64,000 nt of DNA, taken from contig CM033719.1 in NCBI GenBank assembly GCA_019671005.1, positions 22,184,750-22,248,749 of the forward strand, given 5' to 3'. Each line of letters starts with the position of its first letter. Position 1 is the stretch's first letter. Of the stretch, positions 34,152-44,666 are shown one piece after another. The position numbers and the translations under genes are program-made. This DNA is from Hibiscus mutabilis. Taxonomy: Eukaryota > Streptophyta > Magnoliopsida > Malvales > Malvaceae. The notes beneath the pieces are model-generated. The model did not search any database, was not told where the DNA came from, and saw nothing but the letters and a program-made list of their open reading frames with translations.

Positions 34152-36425
34152 TGAGCTACGCAAATGTGCAAGTATACACGTCGCAAGTAATAAAGTGATA
34201 TGAGTATTGAGTATCGTCTCCACAGGGGATTGGTTTGGGCCACTTTGCTTAAGTTACTGCACTGAAAATAAAAACACAATTGATAATAGAGGTTTTAATT
34301 AACGAGAAAAGTAAAAGCAATAAACTAAAAGAATAGATGAAAGAAAAAGAGAGAATAGGTCAGGTTATCGTGAGTTGAGGTGTGATAGCCGATTGGATCG
34401 TCTTGGTAAAAGAGTGCACGGGCAACTCAGTTGCCGTGGCAACTTGCACAACGGGGTTGCCTTGGCAACTAATCGATGGTTGCCTGGGCAACTAGTTGGG
34501 CAACTACTTGGGTGTCTGGGCAGCAACTTCAAGGTTCGGTAGAGCGTTCTTCAATGGTTTCTTCTTATCCCTAAGTCGAAACTCTAGCTACTTGTGCATG
34601 CCTTGATAATACATCCCTGCGTGAATCAAGGGTGAACAACAACTAATCTTGCGCTCCTCGTAGCCGTTGAAATCCTTAACTTATTCCTAAGCCGGATTAA
34701 TCTTCACCATCAATAGATTGAATAAAGACCATACTCATTCGTTTCTTGAATCTAACTCTCCCGATATTAGATAAATAGATGAAGTTACGAGATCCTCTCC
34801 CAATTTACTCGCAAACAAGAATAAAAGCCAAGAACGAGTAAACCTTGAATAGAAAAGTGCAAACTCTTATTACCTAAACAAAATCCAATTGTTTCTCACA
34901 ACAACAAAACACAATAACCCCAACCAATCAAGTTAGTTCATGGTTGGGTTCAAAAGATATACAAAGAATAATCCCCAAACCATGAATCTAATGGAAGCAA
35001 AGAAGAAGAAGAAGTCGAAATTTCCCCTAATGCTCTCTATCGAAATTTCTCTATTTTTCTCTATATGGATTGTCGAAATCTCCTTGCTATTTATAGGGCT
35101 AGGCCAAAGTCCTTCTTTGAGGAGGAGTTTGAGTTGGAATTAAATTATCTTTAAAGAATATAATTCTTTATTATAATTTTATTCCTATTAGAACTTCTCC
35201 TATCCTCTTGGAATTTAACTCTTCTTTAATCTCTGCATGGCAATCAAATTCCTTTGGGCTTGGGCCTTGCTCCATGTCATCTTGGGCTTGTAAAGTCATG
35301 AATTTCGACATCCATATTGCTTTTGGTCTTTGTCGACAAAAATGCCATGGCAACTAGCTCGGCGTCTCCTTCATGCACCGCCCGCAACTAGCTCGGCATA
35401 TCCTTCATGCATTGCCCGGCAACTAGCTCGGCATTGCTTTGGCAAGTGATCCTGCACATACACACACACAAAAACACACCAAAGCAGCATCTATTTCCAC
35501 AAAAATCACCAAGTTATGTAATCAAGCTCAACGATTGAAGGAAACATGGATTAATGCATGAATGGCTAACTATGCAACTAATATGAGCCTAAGTCTAACA
35601 ATAATATGAGTAAAAAGGGTAAGAAAAAATAGTACTTTTGAACACTTATCACACCCCCAAACTCGAACTATTGCTTGTCCTCAAGCAATGCAAACTCATA
35701 ATTACCTGCCAAGACTTCAAATTTTCACAAACTTAGCTTTGAACTTGATTTCAATTCTCTGAACCGGGGCACAAAGTATGATTGGCTTTTTATTTTTCGG
35801 AAAACTGAGGAGTTACTCGGAATCAAACTATAATGCTTGTGAGTGTGTGCGGAGTTGTGTGCAAGTTTGATTTTTCGGATTCTATGCAAACAATATGTTT
35901 TCAAATTACTTCATTGGGTTCTTTTTAACATGTTTTAACTAGAGCCAGTTTTGGGCACCTCTAGTGTTTTGTTTTTAGTTTAATTAGGTTAATTTATTCG
36001 ACTAGAGCCGGTTTCGGGCACCTCTAGTTAAAATTTTTTAACACATCCTAGAGCCAGTTTCGGGCACCTCTAGTGAATTTTTTTTAGCACATGCTAGAGA
36101 CAATTTCGGGCACCTCTAGCATTCATCCAATTTTTATTCTAATCCCCCAATTTGTTAATTATCAACCTAAGTTTACTAGAACTCCTTAAATCAATCAAAC
36201 CACAACAGTGTTTCATCAAATTTAGCATCATAGTAAAATTCTAAGTCTTTCCATGGTTATCCTAGAATAAAAATTCTATCAATTAAGTGCATTGGTAAAG
36301 TCATCATTGAATATTCATCAAATCTAAGCAATTCTTGTTCCAATTAAAGGCATGGCAAGCAATTTATGTATCCTAAATGTAATGCTTAAGATTAATGTAA
36401 CTAAACATGGTAATTACTAATAACA
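34152..36425 (-). mobile_element. 5' LTR of the Athila-like derivative (about 2.27 kb)
   Basis: Minus-strand start TGTTATTAG at 36425, end ...GCTCA at 34152. Just inside the 3' end is the phrase TGCAAGTATACACGTCGCAA with GTATCGTCTCCACAGGG, common in Athila/Tat LTRs and leaders; a relative occurs at 50110-50180. A second purine motif (GAGTTTGGGGGTG, then TGATAAGTG) at about 35652-35680 looks like another LTR start. An alternative reading is an LTR of only 34152-35652 preceded by a 770-bp 3' spacer. I prefer the longer LTR because the repeat boundary falls exactly at 36425. Confidence 0.65.
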
Positions 36426-36965
36426 GAGACCTTAAAATGAACTCACATTCATAAACAAATATTAAATTTAAATGTCACTCGAACTCGCAAGTTTCAATAT
36501 TAACATAAACGACAATCGGCTATGTACCAATTTTGGATGTGGTGGGGGTGCAAAACTTTTCCCACACGTAATTGACTCCCGAGCCCTAAAATTAAAATCA
36601 AATTTTCCAAATAAATCCAAATTATTGTTATTACATTGTTTAATGTATGTCAGTTGTAGCTTTTGTGTATCTGTTAATAGTTGAAGGTCATTGTATGTAT
36701 GTTTTGTGTGTATTGTGTTGGATTGCTAAATGTCTGATGAATTTTCGTATGTGATCAATGTTTATTTAAACATGTTCAATCAAAATGTTTTTCTTATGTT
36801 AATGCAAGTACTCTATCACCATATTGTTACTCATGCACGTCTTTTTTACTAAAACTGTCTCTAAAAAATTACCGATAACTGCCTATGTCTCTAAATATGA
36901 AATCATTGTTCACACGTCATATTGTATTTTTCTGTATGTGAGATTAGGTTTTTGAAGATGAATAT
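36426..36965. other. Fragment with Ogre-type LTR motif
   Basis: At 36520-36600 the plus strand reads TACCAATTTTGGATG, GGTGGGGGTGCAAAA and TTCCCACACG, then CGAGCC. This is the conserved LTR block of the Ogre/Tat group (compare 57900-57960), so a scrap of such an LTR in plus orientation. The rest is AT-rich without features. Confidence 0.5.
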
Positions 36966-37495
36966 TGTTGATGCTGGTTTTGGGCGACACTAGACAAGGA
37001 GGTGGAGACGGCAGTCGAATGAAGGTTTGGCGATGAGGTTTGGTGGTTCACCCATCGTGGGATGGGCGAAGAGCCATTGTGGATGATGGTGGACTATAGA
37101 ATCCGAAGGTTCACCCCTAGTAGACTTGGGCTAAGAGCCGCATAAAGTGTAGAGAGAGAGGTTAATGTAAAAAGGGCATCCTTTTGTCTTCAGTCTTGGG
37201 GGTATTTATATCCTCTTGTTGCTGTAGACGAAATAATGTTTGGCAAGACTGTGCCAGGCCTAGTGATAGCTATTGCTGGGCTGGCAGGTAGTAGCTCGAC
37301 TTTCAGGATATAAGCTTACTCAAACTTGATGGTTGTCTTATCTCAGCGCAACAATCTCCAAAGTTGATGGTTCTGAAGGTGAAAGAGTGTCCGAGGGAGA
37401 AGCTCCTCGCTCTATGATGTTATGGAGCAGAGTGGAGACTGCAGTGTTGTCTATGAAGGTAGGGCCTTCTGAAAATATTTAGCGAAGGTATAACA
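36966..37495 (-). mobile_element. 3' LTR (530 bp)
   Basis: Contains GACACTAGACAAGGAGGTGG, TTTGGCGATGAGGTTTGGTG, GGTTCACCC twice, and GGTATTTATATCC, which may be the core promoter region. All recur in the same order in 43950-44480. Confidence 0.82.
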
Positions 37496-37619
37496 CCAAT
37501 CCCATCTTAGTCGAAAGAGTATCGTAAAGTGACACGAGCTGAGACTTAGTTGTCGTGTTTGTAAAGAGAGCGAAGGTAATTTAACGCTCTTAAATACAAT
37601 TTGAGCAGAGGAAATTCGA

Positions 37620-38340
37620 TACTCTTAGACATAATCATTACTATAGACAAAATTTATCTCGACACCTTTTGAATATTATTGTGTGCGGAGTCATCTCGAC
37701 GCCCCTGAAGATTTAAACATTATTATGGGCGGAGTTTATCTCGATACCCTTTGAAGGACAGAGTCACATTGACACCCTTGGATAATTAAACACTATTATG
37801 GGCATAGTTTATCTCAACGCCCTTTGAAGATTAACATGGGCAGATTCATCTCGACATCTTTGGATAAAGAGTCATATTTTGGGTGGAGCTCATCTCGACA
37901 CACTTGGAGAACTAAATATTATTATGGGCAGAGTTCATATCGATGCCCTTTGAAGATTAACGTGGGAAGAGTCATCTCTACGCCCTAGGATAAATAGTCA
38001 TATTTGGCCGAAGCTCATCTTAACGCCCTTGGCGAATTAAACATTATTATGGGCAGAGTTTATCTCGATGAACTTTGAAGATTAATGTGGACGGAGTCAC
38101 CTCAATGCCCTTGGAGAAACATTCATATTATGGGTGAAGCTTATTTTGACGCCCTTGGAGAGTTAAACATTATTATGGGATGAGTTTATCTCGACACCCT
38201 TTGAGGATTAACATAGGAAGAGTCATCTCAATTCCCTTGGAGAAATAGTCATATTATAGGTGAATATCATCTTGACGTCCTTAGAGAAACATTCATATTA
38301 TGGGCAAAGCTTATCTCGACGCCCTTATAGAATCGAGCGG
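37620..38340. repeat. Tandem array, 126-bp higher-order unit
   Basis: Phrases TATTATGGGCAGAGTTTATC and TCTCGACGCCCTT alternate. TATTATGGG occurs at 37721, 37794, 37920, 38045 and 38171: spacing 73, 126, 125, 126. Each 126-bp unit holds two or three copies of a shorter motif ending in ATCTCGACGCCC. No long frame is kept. Confidence 0.85.
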
Positions 38341-38819
38341 TATAAAGTAGAGGTTTTTTCAACACTCTTATAGCATCGAGCGCTATAGGTGGTGGCATCT
38401 CTTTTTGCGCTTTTGGAGGATTTCTCTTAGGAAACGCGGAGGCATCCTATTGGGGGCAACCCTGTGATTCTAGACTTTGTGTGCCTTCCTTGACACGATA
38501 CATGAGCTTTTTAATTTTTGTAGGGTTAAAATATTCATAACATTTAGTGAGACAGAGGCATCTCCTTTTGGGGAAATCTTATTCCCTTGGAGAGACTAGT
38601 ATATGTAGGGTTGAGGCATCCCACACCTTTGTAGAATCGAGCTCTATAGAGTGGAGGTTTTCTTGACACTCTTATAGCATCGAGTGCTGTGTGTAGGGGT
38701 GTCTCTTTTTATGTTCTAAAAGGGTTTCTGTTGAGGAGCATGGAGGTATTCTCATAGAGGTACTCATATGTTTGTAGAAACAGTATATGCAAACATCTCC
38801 CTTAGGAGGCAGTTGTTCA

Positions 38820-39290
38820 TTCGTAGAGCATACATACTTTTGTTGGCATAAGACATAAGTTTCTTCGTCCTTGTATAATCGTGATGCTTCGAGCATCAAT
38901 AGGATGGAGGCATCACATTTTGTAGGCAATCATTTGTTTGTGTATAGAGTCCAGATGCTTCTGTTGGCATTAGACATAAGCTTCTCCGTCCTTGTAGAAT
39001 CTGATGCTTCAGGCATCAATGAGATGGAGGCATATCCTTTTAGAAGAAACCATTTTTTTGTCCGTAGAGTCCATGTGCTTCTTTTGGCATGGGACATAAG
39101 CTTCTTCTTCATTGTAGAATTGTGATACTTCGAGCATCGATGAGGCAGAGGCATCTCTTTTTGGAGGTAATTGTTTGTTTGTAGAGTCCACTTGCTTCTG
39201 TTGGCATGAAACATAAGCTTCTCATTTCTTGTAGAATCGCGATGCTTTAGGCATCAAGGGAATGGAGGTATCCTCTATCTTTATAGAATC
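38820..39290. repeat. Tandem array, about 120-bp units
   Basis: TTGGCATNAGACATAAGCTT with flanking GCTTC recurs at about 38841, 38962, 39082 and 39199 (spacing 121, 120, 117). Each unit has a GATGCTTCGAGCATC palindrome. On the minus strand some frames repeat a peptide (LPPKGDAS, LMLEASRLYKDEETYV; LPPKRDAS, SMLEVSQFYNEEEAYV), because 120 is a multiple of three. Confidence 0.85.
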
Positions 39291-40329
39291 AGTCAAAACT
39301 GAGGGTTCGAATATGACCCTTTAAGAAATAGATGTGAAGAGATTGAACTTGTGTTGGCATGTGAGGGAACGAAGCGGTCCGCAAGGATCACCTTTACATT
39401 TTTGTAGAATCATGCTTGAGCTAGGCAGAGCCATTTTTGTGCCCTTTGTAGAATTAGACGAGTTTTTGGAGATACCATGTAGGCAGGGTGATACCAAAAT
39501 CTTTATTGTAGAAAAATATGCAATTGTTTATTCAAACATTTGTAATGGGTTTGATTATTCCCTTAGGATTGTACCAAGTTTTTAGGGTGTTTGAATAAAG
39601 TGGGTTTCCCAATGCCTGAAGGTTTGGAGTAGTGTGTTTTTGTAGTAGAGATCATTTGTAAAAGAATGGTATGGAAAAATCATTCGTAGAAAAGTGTTTA
39701 GGGAGAGTTCTGACAGTGCTACTTTTATTTTATAATCTAGGAGTGTTTGCGGAGTTGGGTGCCATTGTTTGTAGATTTTGAAGCGGGAAACAATTAGTTT
39801 CCTCCTTAAAACCCTTAAAGAGACTTGTCATATGTCTTCAATAATGTGTCTGGACTTACAACACTTTTTTGGAGAATAAGTGCATTTTTGGAGTAAGACA
39901 GATGCTCTAGAAGCGTGGAGAGAATACTTGTCCGAAGAATGCCGTAATTTTTGAAGGAAGTTGATTGCTTCAAAAGTAGGGAGGTTGTAATATTCCTTCC
40001 TGAAATACTCAATAGAAGCCGTTAGATACCTTTAACAATTTTTAGACTCACAGTGTTTTTGTGGAGGTCGATGGAGGGGGTATTTCATAGACCATCAGAG
40101 TGTGGGGGTGTCACTTAGTAGTGTCGGTGGTGTAGCGGTATGCTACGATGATCCTTTAGACAATGGATATGGACTTGGTTTTAGTGTAGACGAGGAAACT
40201 GGCTTCGGGTCTAGTGCCATTGATGGTGACATGCCAAACAACTTGGTGGGAAATAAAACCTTGTTGACAGTGAAATTGATGATCGGTGGTGAGTCAGAAA
40301 CTGCTTCGTTCACTCTAGCTGGACTAACC
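39291..40329. other. Interior of the 530-bp LTR element, unassigned
   Basis: No domain recognised. A plus-strand frame at 40102-40329 (GYGLGFSVDEETGFGSSAID, then VKLMIGGESETASFTLAGLT) stays open across the solo LTR insertion into 43727 onward. The minus strand is also open over much of it, so the coding strand cannot be decided. Confidence 0.4.
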
Positions 40330-43300
40330 TGTAACGCCTCAATTTTGGGCCTAGGTGTTTTCTAAGTCGATTAGACGGTTCGGTAGATCGGATTAGATGA
40401 TTCGAGTCGATTTCGGGATTAATTTGAAGTAAATAGTTTTGAAAGGGATAAAAATATGGAAAAATATCCTAAAATCATTATTTAATATGTATATGTTTTT
40501 GGTAAAATCAATTTTGGAAAATGGAATTTCAAAATTTGACATTTTGGTTAGTGACCAAAACGTAAAGAATGAAAAACTATTTTAGTGACTATTTTATAAA
40601 AGGGTCAAAACTTGGAATCTTTAAGGAGCTATTTGGCCAAAGTCTAATATCAGACTTTTCTCTTTAATTGATTATTTTTAAAAGGTTTTAAAAGGGTATA
40701 AATAGGCTTGGAGAATTAATTTTATAATTAACTTCCAAAAACAAACTTTACATAACTAACTTTTCTCTAAAAAAAATTCTCAAATTTTCTCCTGCCAAAA
40801 ACGCTTTTCTTCTTCAAAATCTTCAGGTAACTAATTGATTTCGTTAATCTTTTGGTTTCAAATGAGTTTCCTATGATTTCCAATCAAAACCTTATTGTTT
40901 TAATATTATTTTCTCATGTAAATCAATTCAATTAAGGCTAAAAGTCATCATAGAGGTGAGCTTCATTCTTCTCCTCTAATGAATGGTTCTTTAATAAAAT
41001 TCCGAAGTTATTGATCCTTTATAAATGTTTTCTAATGAGTTTTAATGATTTATTTATGGAAAATTGGTTAAATCAAGTTTAATTGATGAGATTGATTTAT
41101 TTTCGTATTGGATCTATTTTGCTATGTTCTTGATTGGATTAGAACATGATCTTGATGTTTTGTAATGTTAATAAGTTGATTTTAACATTGGAACCTCGAA
41201 ACTAGGTGAATCTCTAATTTTCTAGGTTGTTAGTTATGAGTTTTTGAGGAGTTGTGGATGTTTAATAAATGTTGGGGGTATAAGGATGATGTAAATGTGT
41301 TTTTGGATGTTAATTGATGATAATTTTTGGATTAAACCTTTAGGTTTTGGCTAGGTTAAGTTTGGTGAGGATTTGTGTGAATTGATGTTGCTGGGCTGTT
41401 GAATGCATTTTGATGCATTGAATCCTCTATTTTGTGTGGTTAAAACAGGGGAGGTTGATCCTCAAGCTTGAGGTGAGGTTTCGGAAGCCTTGGAGGCTTG
41501 GATTTGCATCGGCGATCAAAGTTTTATGAAGTCGGTGTGTGAGAACATGGAATTCAGCTTTGAATTGATTTAAAAGATTTTTGGGAGTTTAAATTAAGCT
41601 TGAAACTCTTTTTTAAACTCGAAAGTAAGTATGAAGAGTTTTCTCTCTCATTTTCGTTTGGCAAAATTGGTTTTATGCACTTGTTTTAGAATAAAATTGC
41701 ACTTACTGTTCATGCATGTTTTGAATATGGTTTATACTGATTTTGAAAGTGATTAGATGGTGAATGCATTTGGAAAATGATTCACGTAAGTATGGGAAAT
41801 ACTTGTTAATGCATGGTTTAATGCATTGTAAAAATGGATTTGATTGATGCATATAAAAATAGTGAGGTACATGGTTAATAATGAATTATATTGACAAGTG
41901 ATGTGGTTTAAAATGTTATCAGATATAGTTGGTTGGCCATAGGATTGATAGTGCCTTATAAAAGTCACCTTGGATATTGAGGGGTTTATGAGTACCGGAA
42001 ACTCCATCCAAGTACCCTAACAGTTGAAGGGCTATATGGTACTAAAAACTCTCATAATCGGATTATGCATCTAACTGATAATTGGGTTGTGATTGTACCT
42101 TGAGTTCTGCTTGGGATTGCGTGAAGTGTTGAAATGACACTTGTTGAACCTGTGTATTCAATGTAATATTTTGTAAAGTGGAACTTGATTGATGATCACT
42201 TGTAAGCCAATATAATTGATGATGTGTCATGTGAAGGATTATGTTGTATAATGTTGGTTTATTCATGTTTACCCTTTAAGCCTTGCATTTGGTAGTTATG
42301 CATGGGAAAGCTTAAATTAAGTGTAGCAAATGAGATTTTGCTTTTAATCCATGATACATGTTGCATATGGTTTAATATGCTTGTTTTGGAAATCTTAAGT
42401 ACATGTTTTTAAGGCATGATGATGTTGATGATGTTTTAAAAGTAGTTTCCAAATTGGATTGTTAAACGATTTTAAATGCATTGATGGTGGTTTGTTTTAG
42501 AGCACTCCTCACTAAGCTTAGTATGCTTACGCTTTGTTTTTCCATCAATCCAGAGAATTAAAAGGTTGGAGGCAGCGAGTAAGCAAGAAGGAATCTAAGG
42601 ACTTGATCTTCGAAAGTATGGTTTCGATTTAGACTCGTAGTAATAAAGGCAATGTGGTTAATTGTTATTCGGGAGGGTTGTTTTGTTAACTCCCCTTTTG
42701 TGCAAGTTTTAGATGTTGTTTTGGACTTGAATGAGGCTTAATATGCTTGTGAATAGTTTGGTGTTATGTTTTGGATGTTGAGTAGGAAACATGCCTATAG
42801 AGGTTTTGGAGATTTGAGTCATGCTTGTTTTAGTTGCTTTAAATGCTTGAATGTTTGTGTCAAGTATGCCTCTGATGATTTATGATGTTTATGTAAGGTT
42901 TGGTAATGTTTAGAATGAGTCAAAGTATCATATGTTGGACCTAGAGGTCATTATAGGCCTTCGCGTACTAGTACGAGTACCTTGGTTTTGGTACGCGGGG
43001 TCTAGGATAGCTCAGAGCAACAAAAATTTACAAAGGGTATCAGTACGCTTAGCCACCATATTGGTATGCTTAAAGATAATTATTCACTGGTTTTGGTACA
43101 AGGGCTCTCGTACTGGTATGCTCTTTAGCTACTAGAATCTGAATTTTGAAAATAACTCTTAAGGGATCAGTACGGGGGTGGAATCGTATCGGTACGAGTT
43201 TGTTTGAAACACCGTATCAAAATGGGGTTTCCAGTATCGGTACGTATAGCCATTATGTTAGTTAAATCTTATTGATACGATTTTATCCGTATCGGTACGC

Positions 43301-43721
43301 ACTATATTTCCTTATGTTTCTCTATGCTAAAGTTTAAAATTGTACATTTTAGTCCCTAAATTTTATGAATGCAATTATATGAGTTCGAATGATTGTTTTA
43401 AGTTGGAATTTGACATGTGAACATAGAATTTGATTAATGAAGGATTGATAACTTGGAACTTTGTTAAGTCCTTGTAATTTGTGAAAATTATGTTTTGGTC
43501 CTCGAAGTGCATGTTTGAGCAATTAAACCCAGTTTTGAAATCTGATCGCAATGTTAACTTATCAACTGATACATGTCCACCTTCGGATCTAAATAGATGC
43601 ATTTAGACAATATAAAAATAAAAAAATAGACCTGATCTAGGTTTTTAGCTCGGGTTTACTTTGACAAATCTAATGTAGCCCTTTTATGTCGATTTTGGCT
43701 AGACCGAGTGAAGGGGGTACA
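40330..43721 (+). mobile_element. Solo LTR, Tekay type (3392 bp)
   Basis: Starts TGTAACGCC at 40330 and ends GGGGGTACA at 43721. Flanks are TAACC (40325-40329) and TAACA (43722-43726), a 5-bp duplication with one change. A TATA box (GGTATAAATAGG) lies near 40696, about 370 bases in. It is followed by a leader that ends in AAATCTTCAG/GTAACT near 40827, a splice donor. The layout parallels the solo LTR at 3326. A cluster of GTACCGATACG-like dyads fills 42960-43310. No internal region or second copy is present. Confidence 0.72.
42960..43310. repeat. Clustered GTATCGGTACG dyads in the solo LTR
   Basis: About ten degenerate copies of GTATCGGTACG or its complement, for example GTACTAGTACGAGTACC at about 42967, TTTTGGTACGCGG at 42984, CGTATCGGTACGAG near 43188, CCAGTATCGGTACG near 43231 and CCGTATCGGTACGC near 43289. 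Spacing is irregular, so this is not a simple tandem repeat. Confidence 0.7.
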
Positions 43722-43930
43722 TAACACTTGTGTGTAGAGTAACATCATTGCTAGTTGTTGTAGCAGTAAGATCAAACTTCCTAGCATCGTTAGTCGCCAA
43801 CAGACTAAACAGGTTTTTCACCGTTACCAGTCAAAAAGACTAGGCACACTGGGTGAGTTTGACGATGAATCAGTCATCCTGGGATGGTTGTCTTTGGGGA
43901 AGCATCTCGACTGATTCTTTTGGGAAGATC

Positions 43931-43947
43931 TCCATGCTCACCGCACC
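43931..43947 (-). other. Probable primer binding site
   Basis: TGGTGCGGTGAGCATGG on the minus strand, two bases from the LTR. TGG start and position fit a primer binding site. I cannot name the tRNA. Confidence 0.5.
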
Positions 43948-43949
43948 AA

Positions 43950-44480
43950 TTGTTAATGCAAGTTTTAGGTGACACCAGACAAGGAGGTGTAGACATCAGT
44001 CGAAAGAAGGTTTGGCGATGAGGTTTGGTGGTTCACCCATCATGGGACGGGTGAAGAGCCAAAATGGACGATGGTGGAGTATAGAATCAGGTCGTTCACC
44101 CCTGGTAGACTTTGGGTCGAGAGCCGCAGGTAGTGTAGAGAAGGAGATCGATATTGAATGGATGTCCCCTTTGTCTTCGGTCTTGGGGATTTTTATATCC
44201 CCTTGTTGTTGTAGACGGAATCTTGTTTGACGAAACTGTGCCATGCTAGTGATGGCTATTGATGGTTTGGCAGGTGGTAGCTCGGCTGTCAAGCTTTAAG
44301 CTTATCGATCTTGATGGTTGTCTTGTCTTAGCGTAATGGTCTCTGAAGCTGATGGATACGAGTGTGTAGGAGTGTCCGAGGGAAGAGCTCTAGGCTCTAT
44401 GGTGTTGGAGCACGACGCAGAGACAATAGTGTTATCTTTAGAGGTATGGTCTTTTGAAGAAGTTTGTTAGAGGTTCAACA
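43950..44480 (-). mobile_element. 5' LTR (531 bp)
   Basis: Partner of 36966-37495. Starts TGTTAATGC and ends GGTTCAACA on the plus strand. Aligned blocks keep order and spacing; divergence is high, showing an old insertion. Confidence 0.82.
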
Positions 44481-44666
44481 AATGTTATTGGTGGTTCACC
44501 ACATTTATGACTTACTAAGTACCGACAATTCACTACAACCACTGATATGGTGTGTAGGTTGAAGGAGTTTTGAGAAAATTTATGGATACGATGTATAGGC
44601 TACATTATATGTGGATAACTCTACTGATATGATGTGTAGATTGGACTGGGTAGTTAACTATAATAG
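44481..44666. other. Short spacer with 40-bp repeats
   Basis: ACTGATATGGTGTGTAGGTT recurs near 44540 and 44619, with a weaker copy (GATACGATGTATAGG) near 44585, a period near 40. Nothing else seen. Confidence 0.5.

Larger units (their letters stand above)
31715..36425 (-). mobile_element. Athila-like deletion derivative
   Basis: Minus-strand order: LTR (36425 to 34152), tRNA-Asp type primer site, short coding block (34031 to 32158), G-rich purine tract, then 359 bp of the second LTR (32073 to 31715) truncated at the Mutator junction. The 355 bp at 36070-36425 and 31715-32073 are near-identical and the similarity stops exactly at a TG next to the purine tract, which locates the LTR start. The internal part is about 2 kb instead of many kb. 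It jumps from the gag zinc knuckle to scraps of reverse transcriptase to the terminal ORF, so this is a deleted, non-autonomous copy. Confidence 0.75.
36966..44480 (-). mobile_element. Non-autonomous LTR element with 530-bp LTRs
   Basis: LTRs of 530 bp (36966-37495) and 531 bp (43950-44480), both TGTT...AACA ends. The flanks AATAT (36961-36965) and AATGT (44481-44485) are a decayed 5-bp duplication. In the first 160 bases the LTRs differ at about 15 percent of sites by eye, so the copy is old. The primer-like TGGTGCGGTGAGCATGG next to 43950 sets the orientation as minus. Without the inserted solo LTR the interior is about 3.1 kb and has no gag or pol. Tandem arrays fill the part next to the 3' LTR. 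Confidence 0.8.
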
